Shown piece by piece: positions 1-8,382 of a DNA stretch of 64,000 bases (positions are counted from its first letter, which is position 1; each line of letters starts with the position of its first letter). The position numbers and the translations under genes were made by a program. Source of the stretch: Parabacteroides johnsonii DSM 18315 (GTDB lineage: Bacteria > Bacteroidota > Bacteroidia > Bacteroidales > Tannerellaceae); contig NZ_CP102285.1 of assembly GCF_025151045.1 (NCBI RefSeq), forward strand, positions 1,364,001-1,428,000. The letters are read 5' to 3'. Below the pieces are notes generated by a model, which had not been told where the DNA came from, searched no databases, and saw only the letters and a program-made list of their open reading frames with translations.

Positions 1-921
1 GTGATCCTTTCGGGCACACCGAAACAGGGCAGTATCTCTTTGTCACAGGCTTTGACTTCTTTGGCTACTCCGGTGACCGTATCGGCTGATCAGGACACGA
101 TTGTGTATGACGAACGTACGCATGTGGCCGAACTGGCTGTTCCGGCAGGAGCCGTGAAGGAAGATACCGAGATCACGATGACCGAATATCTGAAAGGTGC
201 GAAAGCCGAAGCCGACCATGCCAGTCTTTCGACAATCAACTGTACGCCCGACGGACTGAAATTTGAAAAGAGCGTGGAAGTGACGGTTAAGAATGCGACC
301 AGCAACGCGATCAGCTTTGCCGATGTAAAGCATTTCGTGGAAGATGGCAATGCTTGGAAAGAAATGGGCACAGCCGATTTCGATGCAGACCGTAATGTTT
401 ATGCCTGCTCTTTGGACGGTTTCTCCAACCACTCCTTCGGTCCGGTTTATTCGGTATCCGATGCCGGAAGCTCGACAGAAAACTTGTCTACCGTCACAAT
501 CGACAACTTAGGCAAGATGGCGGCTGCAGAACAGGAAGTGACAGGCAAACAGAAAATCGGCTGGGAAATCCAGGGCGACCTGAAACAGTTGTTGGGCAGC
601 GCGTTCTCCGCTTTGAGCGGCTCTGATCTCGAAAGCCTGGCCAACCAGTTGAACGCGGCTATCACGTCAACCAAAGGTTCGGCTGCCGGTGTGGAAGAAA
701 TTCCTTTCTCTTTGGGTACAGCTAAAGTGGACGGCGACCAGAAGGTGACGATCGACATGAAGGCTAAGAAGAACCTCTCTTCTTTCTCTGTCAACTTCAA
801 CTACCAGGGCCGTGTCGTTCCGTTCAGCGTGGAAATCGCAACATACGCAGGTGTAAGCACGACGATCACTAAGGAAGGCGGTGCAAGCCATCCGGCACAC
901 GGTGGCGGTGTTGCTCAATAA
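1..921 (+). CDS. C-terminal part of a secreted or surface lipoprotein with a ZU5-like segment (5' truncated)
   Basis: The reading frame is open from the first base, so the GTG at position 1 is probably not the true start and the signal sequence lies outside the window. Around residues 30-60 a stretch of the form VPAGAV-KEDTEIT resembles the beta-sandwich ZU5 domain (proline/alanine-glycine-alanine followed by an acidic-threonine strand). This is a family resemblance only. The rest is beta-rich with no catalytic motif that I recognise, and the tail is Gly/His-rich. It ends 35 bases before the polysaccharide export lipoprotein, with no terminator or promoter seen between them, so the two may be co-transcribed. 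Function unknown. Confidence 0.6.
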   Translation: MILSGTPKQGSISLSQALTSLATPVTVSADQDTIVYDERTHVAELAVPAGAVKEDTEITMTEYLKGAKAEADHASLSTINCTPDGLKFEKSVEVTVKNATSNAISFADVKHFVEDGNAWKEMGTADFDADRNVYACSLDGFSNHSFGPVYSVSDAGSSTENLSTVTIDNLGKMAAAEQEVTGKQKIGWEIQGDLKQLLGSAFSALSGSDLESLANQLNAAITSTKGSAAGVEEIPFSLGTAKVDGDQKVTIDMKAKKNLSSFSVNFNYQGRVVPFSVEIATYAGVSTTITKEGGASHPAHGGGVAQ

Positions 922-956
922 GTTGCAATTGTTTATTTAATATAGAAAAAAGAAGA

Positions 957-1742
957 GTGAAAATCTGGAATTATATGTTGATGTGCGTGGTGGTACTCTG
1001 TACCTCCTGCGCATCTTCCAAGAAAGTGGTGTACTTGCAGGATGTCGTCCCGCTGAAGCAGCAGGTGATCGAGCAGAAATACGAAGTGTATATCCATAAC
1101 GACGATTTGCTGGCGATCATGGTGAATAGCAAGAACCCGGAGCTGGCGTTGCCGTTCAATATGCCGATGGTGACGTACCAGTTGGGAAGCGAAAGCGGAG
1201 GGCAGCAGCGCGTGCTGGGCTATCTGGTGGATACCAACGGGGACATCGATTTCCCGATCCTCGGCAAGTTGCATGTGGCGGGGCTGACCCGTTTGCAGTT
1301 GACAGACCTGATCAAGCAACGCCTGATAGAGGAGGACCTGATCAAAGACCCGATCGTGACGGTGCAGTTCCTGAACTACAAGGTGGCGGTGATGGGTGAA
1401 GTGAACCGTCCGGGATCGTTCAATATCTCCGGCGACCGTATCACCTTGCTGGAAGCCTTGAGTATGGCTGGCGACCTGACGATCTACGGACGACGCGACC
1501 GGGTAGCCGTGATCCGTGAGAAAGACGGGAAACGGACGATCCTGTTCCATGATCTCCGTTCGGCCGACATCTTCAATTCTCCCTGCTATTATTTGCAGCA
1601 GAACGATATCGTGTATGTCGAACCGAACAAGGCGAAAGCGGGACAGAGCGAGATCAACCAGAACAAGTCGGTGGGAGTGTGGTTGTCCGCCGCATCGATC
1701 TTGGTTTCCATCGCGTCTCTGATTGTGACATTAACAAAGTAA
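957..1742 (+). CDS. Wza-like polysaccharide export lipoprotein
   Basis: Outer-membrane polysaccharide export protein of the Poly_export/SLBB family, expected to form the exit channel for a capsule or exopolysaccharide. The first 22 residues form a lipoprotein signal with a cysteine after LCTS. A Poly_export-type stretch follows (about residues 40-130) and then an SLBB-type beta-grasp domain (VMGEVNRPGSFNI, about residues 145-200). A hydrophobic helix ends the protein (about residues 238-258), as in Bacteroidales homologues. The start used is a GTG at 957 behind a purine-rich stretch; an ATG at 975 is also possible. The autokinase gene begins 13 bases downstream, so this is the first clear gene of a three-gene export operon. 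Confidence 0.9.
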   Translation: MKIWNYMLMCVVVLCTSCASSKKVVYLQDVVPLKQQVIEQKYEVYIHNDDLLAIMVNSKNPELALPFNMPMVTYQLGSESGGQQRVLGYLVDTNGDIDFPILGKLHVAGLTRLQLTDLIKQRLIEEDLIKDPIVTVQFLNYKVAVMGEVNRPGSFNISGDRITLLEALSMAGDLTIYGRRDRVAVIREKDGKRTILFHDLRSADIFNSPCYYLQQNDIVYVEPNKAKAGQSEINQNKSVGVWLSAASILVSIASLIVTLTK

Positions 1743-1755
1743 AAAAAGAGAACCT

Positions 1756-4131
1756 ATGAACACAGAACAAGAAACGAACACCCGCGTGGAAGAGAGCGAA
1801 TTGAACCTGGGGGACATCCTGCAAACGGTGTTGGCTAACTGGTATTGGTTTGTTCTGTCTGTCGTGGTATGTGCCGGAGCGGCGTTCCTCTATCTGAAGT
1901 GGGCGCCCAAGGTGTATACCCGGACGGCTTCGGTACTGATCAAGGACGATGCGAAGGGCGGTGCGATGAGCGAATCGGCCGCTTTCGAGGATCTGGGGCT
2001 TTTCGGTACGAAGCGGAATGTGGATAATGAAGTGCTGGTATTCAAATCCAGACGGTTGATGACCGAAGTGGCGCGCAACCTGCATCTGGATGTGAGCTAC
2101 ACGGTAAAAGACGGGCTGCGGACGGTGGAATTGTACACCCAGTCGCCCGTACAGCTCTCTTTCCCGGATGCGGAAGAGGCACAGGCCTTTTCGTTGCAGG
2201 CGGTCCCTGTTTCCGGAAAGGAAGTGATGTTGTCCGGCTTCACCCTCGGAGACCAGGAGGTTTCGGACGGCAAGCCGATGAAGGTGGCGCTGAACGATAC
2301 GGTCACGACACCTATCGGCCGGGTGGTGGTGGTCCCGTCGCTTTATTACGGCGACAAGTATTTCAATACGACCGTGCAGGTGACGAAATCGCCGCTGCAG
2401 AATGTGGCGCTCCTTTTCCAGAGCGGCTTGCAGGCTACTTTGGCGAGCAAGACGGCAACGATCATCAACCTGACGCTCCAGGATGTCTCCATCCCGCGTG
2501 CGGAGGATGTGATCAACACGCTGATCTCCGCCTACAACACGGACGCGATCAACGACAAGAACCAGATCGTGATGAACACTTCCAACTTCATCAACGACCG
2601 TCTGATCGTGATCGAGAAGGAACTGGGGGATGTGGATTCGGATATCGAGTCGTACAAGCGGGAACACCAGTTGACGGATATCTCGTCCGAGACGGGCATG
2701 TATCTGCAGACGTCCAGCCAGTACCGCCAAGAGGGATTGAGCCTGGAGAATCAGTTGAGCCTGGCGAAATACATCAAGAACTACCTGACGGACCCCGGCA
2801 AGAACTCGGACCTGATCCCGGCGAACACGGGCATATCGGATGTGAACATCGAGTCGCAGATCGGGGAGTTCAACGAGATGTTGCTGAAACGCGACAAGCT
2901 GATCAGCAACAGCAGTAGCAAGAACCCGGTGGTGCAGGATCTGAACAATTCGTTGATCGCGATGAAGCAGACCATCATCCGTTCGGTGGATAACCTGATC
3001 GTCGGCCTGAACATCAAGATCAAGAATATCCGGGCGCAGGAGGAACAGACGAGCCGCCGCATCTCGGCCGTGCCGACCCAGCAGAAGGAGGTCCTTTCGG
3101 TGGAACGCCGCCAGAAGATCAAGGAAGAGCTGTATCTCTACCTGTTGAACAAGCGCGAGGAGAACGAGCTGACGCAGCGGATGACGGAAAGCAACGCCCG
3201 TATCATCGACCCGGCGGCGGGAAGCAATGCCCCGGTCGCTCCGAAGGCAATGATGATCCTGTTGGCTTCTGTCGTGTTAGGATGCGCGATACCGGCCGGT
3301 ATCCTGTGGCTGTTGATGGTCAGCGATACGAAAGTACGCTCGCGGAAGGATGTGGAGGGGGTACTCTCCGTGCCGTTCTTAGGCGAGATACCGATGCGCG
3401 ACAAGAAGGACAAGAACGAAGTGGTGGTGCATGAGAACGGCCGCGACTCGGTTTCGGAGGCGTTCCGTATCGTGCGTACCAACATGGACTTCATGCGGGT
3501 GAAGGAGAAGAACATGCAGGTGGTGATGTTCACCTCGTTCAATCCGGGAGCCGGCAAGACGTTCGTGTCCATCAACCTGGCGATGAGCTTCGCCCTCACG
3601 CACAAGAAGGTCGTCTTGGTCGACCTCGATATACGTAAGGGTACCCTTAGCTCCCATGTCCAGGTATCGGACATGGGTGTGACCAATTACCTTTCCGGCC
3701 GCATCGACAATGTCGACGAGATCATCCAGAAAGGGGAACTGTACGACAAGCTGGATATCATCCATGCCGGTCCCGTTCCGCCCAACCCAGCCGAACTCTT
3801 GTTGAGCGACCGGTTGGAGGCTTTGATCGCCGAGCTGCGTGAGCGGTATGATTATATCATCCTGGACAACGTCCCGGCCGGAGTGGTGGCCGATGCGGTG
3901 ATTGTCAACCGGGTGGCCGACCTGACGATCTATGTCGTCCGTGCGGGCAGGATGGATCGCCGTGCCCTTCCCGAAGTGGAGAAGCTCTACCGCGAAGGCA
4001 AATTGCGTAACATGAGCCTGATCCTGAACGGGACGGTCTACAAGCATGGCACGTATGGCTATCATTACGGGTATGGATACGGCTACGGTTACGGTTACGG
4101 GTATGGTTACGGACAACGTAAAAAGAAATAG
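1756..4131 (+). CDS. Wzc-like polysaccharide co-polymerase / tyrosine autokinase
   Basis: Inner-membrane chain-length regulator fused to a bacterial tyrosine kinase, which controls polymerisation and export of the polysaccharide by cycles of autophosphorylation. A Wzz domain with a first membrane helix lies near residues 32-52, a long periplasmic coiled-coil region spans about 270-480, and a second helix lies near 500-520. The cytoplasmic BY-kinase follows: Walker A PGAGKT near residue 597, Walker A' VDLDIRKGT near 622 and a Walker B-like IILDNVPAG near 700. The C-terminal tail carries eleven tyrosines, eight of them in a GY dipeptide run coded at about 4068-4113; these are the expected phosphorylation sites. 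The phosphatase gene begins 5 bases downstream. Confidence 0.95.
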   Translation: MNTEQETNTRVEESELNLGDILQTVLANWYWFVLSVVVCAGAAFLYLKWAPKVYTRTASVLIKDDAKGGAMSESAAFEDLGLFGTKRNVDNEVLVFKSRRLMTEVARNLHLDVSYTVKDGLRTVELYTQSPVQLSFPDAEEAQAFSLQAVPVSGKEVMLSGFTLGDQEVSDGKPMKVALNDTVTTPIGRVVVVPSLYYGDKYFNTTVQVTKSPLQNVALLFQSGLQATLASKTATIINLTLQDVSIPRAEDVINTLISAYNTDAINDKNQIVMNTSNFINDRLIVIEKELGDVDSDIESYKREHQLTDISSETGMYLQTSSQYRQEGLSLENQLSLAKYIKNYLTDPGKNSDLIPANTGISDVNIESQIGEFNEMLLKRDKLISNSSSKNPVVQDLNNSLIAMKQTIIRSVDNLIVGLNIKIKNIRAQEEQTSRRISAVPTQQKEVLSVERRQKIKEELYLYLLNKREENELTQRMTESNARIIDPAAGSNAPVAPKAMMILLASVVLGCAIPAGILWLLMVSDTKVRSRKDVEGVLSVPFLGEIPMRDKKDKNEVVVHENGRDSVSEAFRIVRTNMDFMRVKEKNMQVVMFTSFNPGAGKTFVSINLAMSFALTHKKVVLVDLDIRKGTLSSHVQVSDMGVTNYLSGRIDNVDEIIQKGELYDKLDIIHAGPVPPNPAELLLSDRLEALIAELRERYDYIILDNVPAGVVADAVIVNRVADLTIYVVRAGRMDRRALPEVEKLYREGKLRNMSLILNGTVYKHGTYGYHYGYGYGYGYGYGYGYGQRKKK

Positions 4132-4136
4132 CAAAG

Positions 4137-4859
4137 ATGTTTTCCTTACTTTTTCCGAAGAAGAAAGTGGTTCACACCGATTTATTGAGGGGGACGGCAG
4201 ATGTGCATTCACATCTGCTGCCCGGTGTGGACGACGGTGTGCAGAGCGTCGATGATATGCGGGCGGCTCTGAAATCGATGCAGGAGGCAGGTGTGGAACG
4301 TGTTTTCCTGACTCCCCATGTGATGGCGGACCTGCCCGACAACCGGCGCAGTTATCTGCAGGACCGTTTTGCCTGCATGAAAATGCTTGCCCCGGAAGGG
4401 ATCGAGCTGAGGCTGGTGGCTGAGTATATGCTGGATGCCGGTTTCCGTTTGCAGATGGCGGACGGATTATTGACGTATGCGGACAGGCAGGTTTTAGTCG
4501 AGACTTCCTATCTCTCGCCGCCTCCCGACTATCTGAACTTGCTTTACGAGCTGAGGTTGGAGGGCTACACGCCTGTCCTGGCTCATCCGGAGCGGTATAT
4601 GTATATGACGAAGGAGGATTATTTCCGGCTGAAGGACAAGGGTTACAAATTCCAGTTGAACCTGTTCTCCCTTGCCGGCGTATATGGCGCCCGTCCTGCC
4701 AAATATGCCGCCTACCTGATGAAGGAGGGTTTCTATGACTACGCCGGTTCCGACCTGCATCATCCTGACGACTACAAGAGAAACCTCGCCCGGCTGAAAC
4801 TATCGGGCAAAATGTTCGACGCTCTCAGGGAGGTGCTGGAGAATAACAAGGGACTATAG
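4137..4859 (+). CDS. PHP-family tyrosine-protein phosphatase (CpsB/YwqE type)
   Basis: Metal-dependent phosphatase expected to dephosphorylate the tyrosine tail of the adjacent autokinase. The PHP signature is complete: DVHSHLLPGVDDG near residues 22-34, TPHVM near 60, AHPER near 150 and SDLHHP near 204, which supply the His/Asp ligands of the metal centre. Its 240 residues match the CpsB/CapC/YwqE family. It closes the operon: kinase, 5-base gap, phosphatase. The following gene has its own promoter. Confidence 0.92.
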   Translation: MFSLLFPKKKVVHTDLLRGTADVHSHLLPGVDDGVQSVDDMRAALKSMQEAGVERVFLTPHVMADLPDNRRSYLQDRFACMKMLAPEGIELRLVAEYMLDAGFRLQMADGLLTYADRQVLVETSYLSPPPDYLNLLYELRLEGYTPVLAHPERYMYMTKEDYFRLKDKGYKFQLNLFSLAGVYGARPAKYAAYLMKEGFYDYAGSDLHHPDDYKRNLARLKLSGKMFDALREVLENNKGL

Positions 4860-4923
4860 TTTTTATTTATCGTTCCATAGATAAAACTGATGAGCTTTCT
4901 ACATACCTCTTGATAATTCTGCC

Positions 4924-4931
4924 TACCTTTG
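4924..4931 (+). promoter_or_regulatory. Bacteroidetes -7 promoter element (TACCTTTG)
   Basis: TACCTTTG matches the TAnnTTTG -7 consensus of the Bacteroidetes primary sigma factor and lies 30 bases before the ATG at 4962. This placement rules out the upstream TTG at 4929 as a start and favours 4962 for the cytochrome gene. No clear -33 TTG is present at ideal spacing. Confidence 0.6.
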
Positions 4932-4961
4932 CACTTAACAAATCTAAATAAACCAATAATT

Positions 4962-6341
4962 ATGCTTAACACTATTCTTTGTAAGAGGACGGCATTACCT
5001 TTAGGGCTGCTATCATTGGCTCTGGTTCTGCCATCGTGTGGTTCCTCCGAATACAAGAAGTATGCGGATAACCAGGCAAAACAGGTTGCTTCCATCCTTC
5101 GTGAGAACGGATGTATGCAATGTCACTCGGCTACGGCGGCGCTTCCTTTTTACGGTAATCTTCCCCTGATCGGCCCGACTGTCAAGGCGGATATGCAGGA
5201 AGGTACGCGCTATCTGGACCTGACGGCGATGTTGGAGGCCCTCGACAATGGCCAGCTCGTTTCCGAAGCCGACCTGGCGAAGGTGGAAGATGCTGCTCTC
5301 TCCGGTTCGATGCCTCCCGCCAAGTACACGCACATGCCGATGCACTGGGGGACGAATCTTAATAGCGACGAAAAGGCTGTCTTGCTTTCCTGGGCGAAGG
5401 AGGTCCGTAAGAAGAACTATTCGACACCTACCGTCGCCGAAGAATTCGCCAACGAACCTGTACAGCCGTTGATGGCTTCTATCCCGACCGATCCGGCAAA
5501 GGTGGCTTTAGGCTTCGATCTCTATCATGATACGCGTCTTTCCGGTGATAACACGATTTCGTGTGCGACCTGCCATGGGCTGGAGACTGCCGGTGTGGAC
5601 CGTAAGCAATATTCCGAAGGTATAGACGGACAGTTCGGCGGTGTGAATGCCCCGACCGTGTATAACTCGGCTTTGAATATCCTCCAGTTCTGGGACGGCC
5701 GTGCTGCCGACCTGAAGGAACAGGCTGCCGGGCCTCCTTTGAACCCGGTTGAAATGGGCAGTCACTCGTTCGACGATATTTCGGCCAAGCTGGCGGAAGA
5801 CAAGGAATTGAGCAAACGTTTCCTCGAAGTGTATCCGGAAGGGTTCAACCAGTCTACGATCACCGACGCTATCGCCGAGTTTGAAAAGACGTTGCTCACG
5901 CCGAGCCGTTTCGACAAGTATTTGATGGGCGATAAGACGGCTCTGACTGCCGAAGAGGTTGCCGGATACGAATTGTTTAAGGAGAATAAATGCGCTACCT
6001 GCCATACGGGTGTGAACTTGGGCGGACAGTCTTTCGAGTATATGGGAATCAAGAAAAGCTACTTCGATTACCGCGGAACAGGATTGACGGACGGTGACAA
6101 CGGACGTTATTCCGTTACGAAGAACGAGCAGGACCGTCATCGTTTCAAGACTCCGACCCTGCGTAACGTGATGCTTACCCCGCCGTATATGCACGACGGA
6201 TCGATCGCGACGGTCGAAGATGCTATCCGCATCATGCACCAGTTCCAGATCGGTAAGAACATTTCGGATGCGGATACCAAGAGTCTCGTGGCGTTCCTGA
6301 ACACGCTCACCGGAGAATATAAGGGCGAGCTGCTACAATAA
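4962..6341 (+). CDS. Three-haem cytochrome c peroxidase-like lipoprotein
   Basis: Periplasmic haem protein of the CCP/MauG family, which reduces hydrogen peroxide or oxidises a partner through c-type haems. The start ATG sits downstream of the promoter and opens a lipoprotein signal ending in LPSCG. There are three CxxCH motifs, near residues 51, 201 and 344. The first belongs to an N-terminal haem-binding extension (about residues 25-150) and the other two to the classic di-haem peroxidase core. MPPAKY-type and PTLRNV segments fit the family. The third haem may supply electrons to the core (inference). No neighbouring electron donor gene was seen. A second, two-haem relative lies at 31981. 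Confidence 0.9.
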   Translation: MLNTILCKRTALPLGLLSLALVLPSCGSSEYKKYADNQAKQVASILRENGCMQCHSATAALPFYGNLPLIGPTVKADMQEGTRYLDLTAMLEALDNGQLVSEADLAKVEDAALSGSMPPAKYTHMPMHWGTNLNSDEKAVLLSWAKEVRKKNYSTPTVAEEFANEPVQPLMASIPTDPAKVALGFDLYHDTRLSGDNTISCATCHGLETAGVDRKQYSEGIDGQFGGVNAPTVYNSALNILQFWDGRAADLKEQAAGPPLNPVEMGSHSFDDISAKLAEDKELSKRFLEVYPEGFNQSTITDAIAEFEKTLLTPSRFDKYLMGDKTALTAEEVAGYELFKENKCATCHTGVNLGGQSFEYMGIKKSYFDYRGTGLTDGDNGRYSVTKNEQDRHRFKTPTLRNVMLTPPYMHDGSIATVEDAIRIMHQFQIGKNISDADTKSLVAFLNTLTGEYKGELLQ

Positions 6342-6384
6342 AATCGAGAGCTTTACGTTATTGTAAAGTAAAACGATAACGTGT

Positions 6385-6846
6385 ATGCCCTTCCGTCTGG
6401 TACATATCCTTCTCCTGCTGGTCGCTTTCGCGGGCAAGGGGGAAGTGTGGGGCCAGGAGGAAGGGCTTGCTTCTTATTACCACAACCGTTTCCACGGGCG
6501 TAAGGCTGCCAGTGGCCGGGTCCATGATGCGGACGAGCTGGTCGCTGCCCACCGGACCTATCCTTTCGGCACTTTTCTGCGTGTCACCAATCTGGCCAAT
6601 ATGAAGCGGGTGATCGTCTGTGTCACTGACCGCGGGCCTTTCCGCAAGGGCCGTATCATCGATGTCTCTGTCGGTGCGGCCGAACTTCTGGGCTTTAAGA
6701 AAAAAGGTCTTGCCCGTGTCCGTATCGAGGTCGTTCCGGGTAAAATCGATCTCAGCCTTCTCGATCTTCTCTATCCCAAGATTCCTTTTCTGGAAGTGGA
6801 TCATCTTCGGGTGAAGCCACCTTACAGGATCGATCTGAAAAAATGA
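6385..6846 (+). CDS. RlpA-like double-psi beta-barrel protein
   Basis: Small secreted protein of the RlpA family. A signal peptide (about residues 1-24) precedes the double-psi beta-barrel core: ASYY near residue 30, a segment resembling the family's K/M-TAN region near 40-60, V-TNL near 68-72 and the conserved DRGPF near 86-90. In other bacteria RlpA proteins bind or cleave glycan strands lacking stem peptides at the division septum; activity here is not shown. There is no C-terminal SPOR domain, so septal targeting may differ from the E. coli protein. It stands alone, 43 bases after the cytochrome gene. Confidence 0.85.
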   Translation: MPFRLVHILLLLVAFAGKGEVWGQEEGLASYYHNRFHGRKAASGRVHDADELVAAHRTYPFGTFLRVTNLANMKRVIVCVTDRGPFRKGRIIDVSVGAAELLGFKKKGLARVRIEVVPGKIDLSLLDLLYPKIPFLEVDHLRVKPPYRIDLKK

Positions 6847-6917
6847 TCTAATGATTTTCTAATTTGACCTAAGAGTATTCTAATCGGATATTCGGGGTGA
6901 TTCATGTTGCAGGTCTG

Positions 6918-6925
6918 TACATTTG
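6918..6925 (+). promoter_or_regulatory. Bacteroidetes -7 promoter element (TACATTTG) for the efflux operon
   Basis: TACATTTG fits TAnnTTTG. Transcription should begin near 6931, after the ATG at 6904 and before the ATG at 6946, so the promoter decides the start of the TolC-like gene. Confidence 0.6.
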
Positions 6926-6945
6926 CCGCAAAAAAGAAAAAGCAA

Positions 6946-8208
6946 ATGTACAGACCTGTTTTATTGATCTTGTTGATGATGCCTGTGTGGGCGGGGGCGG
7001 CACAGGAGAGGGTGGTCCGGCTGTCGTTGGACGACGCCCTTGAACGTTTCGCCGCTTGTAACCTGTCTTTGATCGCCGAGCGTTATAATATCGATATGGC
7101 GGAGGCGCAGGTGATGCAGGCGAAGCTGTTCGAGAATCCGGTCATTTCGCTCGAACAGAATATCTACAACCGCAATAATGGCAAGTATTTCGATCTGGGA
7201 AAGGAAGGCGAGGCGGTGGTGGAGATCGAACAGTTGATCTATATTGCCGGCCAGCGCAACAAGCGGGTCCGCTTGGAAAAGATCAATAAGGAGAGGGCGG
7301 CATATCAGTTTGAAGAGGTGCTCCGCACGCTTCGGGGAGAGCTGAAGGAGAAGTTCGTCGACCTTTATTATACCCGGAAATCCTTGTCGGTCTATGACCG
7401 GGAGATCGGATACCTGGGAACTGTCTTGGATGTTTATAAGGAACAGAATGCGAAAGGGAATGTCTCTCTCTTGGAGAAGTCGCGCATACAGGCTTTGCTG
7501 CTTTCGCTGAGACAGGAGAGGAACGGCATTTCGAATGAGGCGGTCGCTTTGGAGGGAGATCTGCGTTTGCTTTTGGGGTTGAAGAGGGGGGAGGTCCTGG
7601 AACCGCTTTTCGATGAATCGGTGCTGGACCGCATCAGTCTGGATAAACTCCCGTTCGCTGAATTGAGTGCCCGTATAGCCGAGCGTCCCGACCTGAAACA
7701 GGCGGAGGCGGACATACGGGCTTCGGAGGCGGATGTGCGTTTGCAGCGGTCGCTCGCTTTCCCTGAAGTGAGCTTGAAAGGGGCTTATGACAGGGCGGGG
7801 AACTTCTGCAACAATTACTTTGCCATCGGATTGAGTGTCTCTGTCCCCATCTTCAACCGTAACCAGGGAAATATCAAATCGGCACGCCTCTCTGTCCTTC
7901 GCAACAACAGTTTGGCGGAGCTGGCACGCAGGCAGGCGGATAACGAGCTTTTTGCTTGTTACACGAAGCTGGAAAAGGCGTTGGAGCTTTACCATTCCTC
8001 GGATTATGAGCTGGAGCGGGATTTCAATCGCATCATCGAAGGGGTGAACGCCGGTTTCCAAAAGCGCAACATCAGCCTGTTGGAGTTTATCGATTATTAT
8101 GAGGCTTATAAGGAGACTTGTTTGCAGTTATACGGTATGCAAAAGGAGGTGGTGATGGCGGTGGAGGAGTTGAACACAGTTGTGGGCGTTGAGGGTGTGT
8201 CAATTTGA
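6946..8208 (+). CDS. TolC-family outer membrane efflux protein
   Basis: Outer membrane channel of a tripartite efflux pump. The chosen ATG at 6946 gives a clean signal peptide (MYRPVLLILLMMPVWAGAA); an in-frame ATG at 6904 lies upstream of the promoter. Long amphipathic helices with two related halves (OEP repeats, about residues 25-210 and 225-410) are typical. It precedes an adaptor and an RND pump of the heavy-metal class. The last five codons and the TGA stop lie inside the inverted end of a repeat element (8191-8343), so the native C-terminus has been replaced or trimmed. Confidence 0.9.
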   Translation: MYRPVLLILLMMPVWAGAAQERVVRLSLDDALERFAACNLSLIAERYNIDMAEAQVMQAKLFENPVISLEQNIYNRNNGKYFDLGKEGEAVVEIEQLIYIAGQRNKRVRLEKINKERAAYQFEEVLRTLRGELKEKFVDLYYTRKSLSVYDREIGYLGTVLDVYKEQNAKGNVSLLEKSRIQALLLSLRQERNGISNEAVALEGDLRLLLGLKRGEVLEPLFDESVLDRISLDKLPFAELSARIAERPDLKQAEADIRASEADVRLQRSLAFPEVSLKGAYDRAGNFCNNYFAIGLSVSVPIFNRNQGNIKSARLSVLRNNSLAELARRQADNELFACYTKLEKALELYHSSDYELERDFNRIIEGVNAGFQKRNISLLEFIDYYEAYKETCLQLYGMQKEVVMAVEELNTVVGVEGVSI

Positions 8209-8343
8209 TATCACTGGACGCAGATGACGCAGAACACACAGACGGACGCAGATTTATTTTGCTGATAATTAATAACATCTGCGTTAATCTGCGCTCGTCT
8301 GCGTTGTCTGCGTCCCATGAATACCGATATTTGGCACACCCTC
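8191..8343 (+). repeat. MITE-like interspersed repeat, copy 1 (family A)
   Basis: This element of about 153 bases has inverted ends (GAGGGTGTGTCAATTTGATAT at the left, and the complement of GAGGGTGTGCCAAATATC at the right). Its interior is rich in ACGCAG/CTGCGT and is itself largely palindromic around an AT-rich centre. Near-identical copies occur at 29108-29250 and, inverted, at 34005-34158. There is no open reading frame. The left end supplies the stop codon of the TolC-like gene. It separates that gene from the adaptor gene and could fold into a long RNA hairpin. Confidence 0.85.
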
Positions 8344-8382
8344 AATAGAACAAATAAGAATTTAAAATATATCTCTATAAAT

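Noticed and set aside
43-432. Minus-strand frame under the first gene, and other long antisense frames such as 9453-11279
   Set aside because: They mirror strongly coding plus-strand genes in GC-rich sequence and have no family features or promoters.
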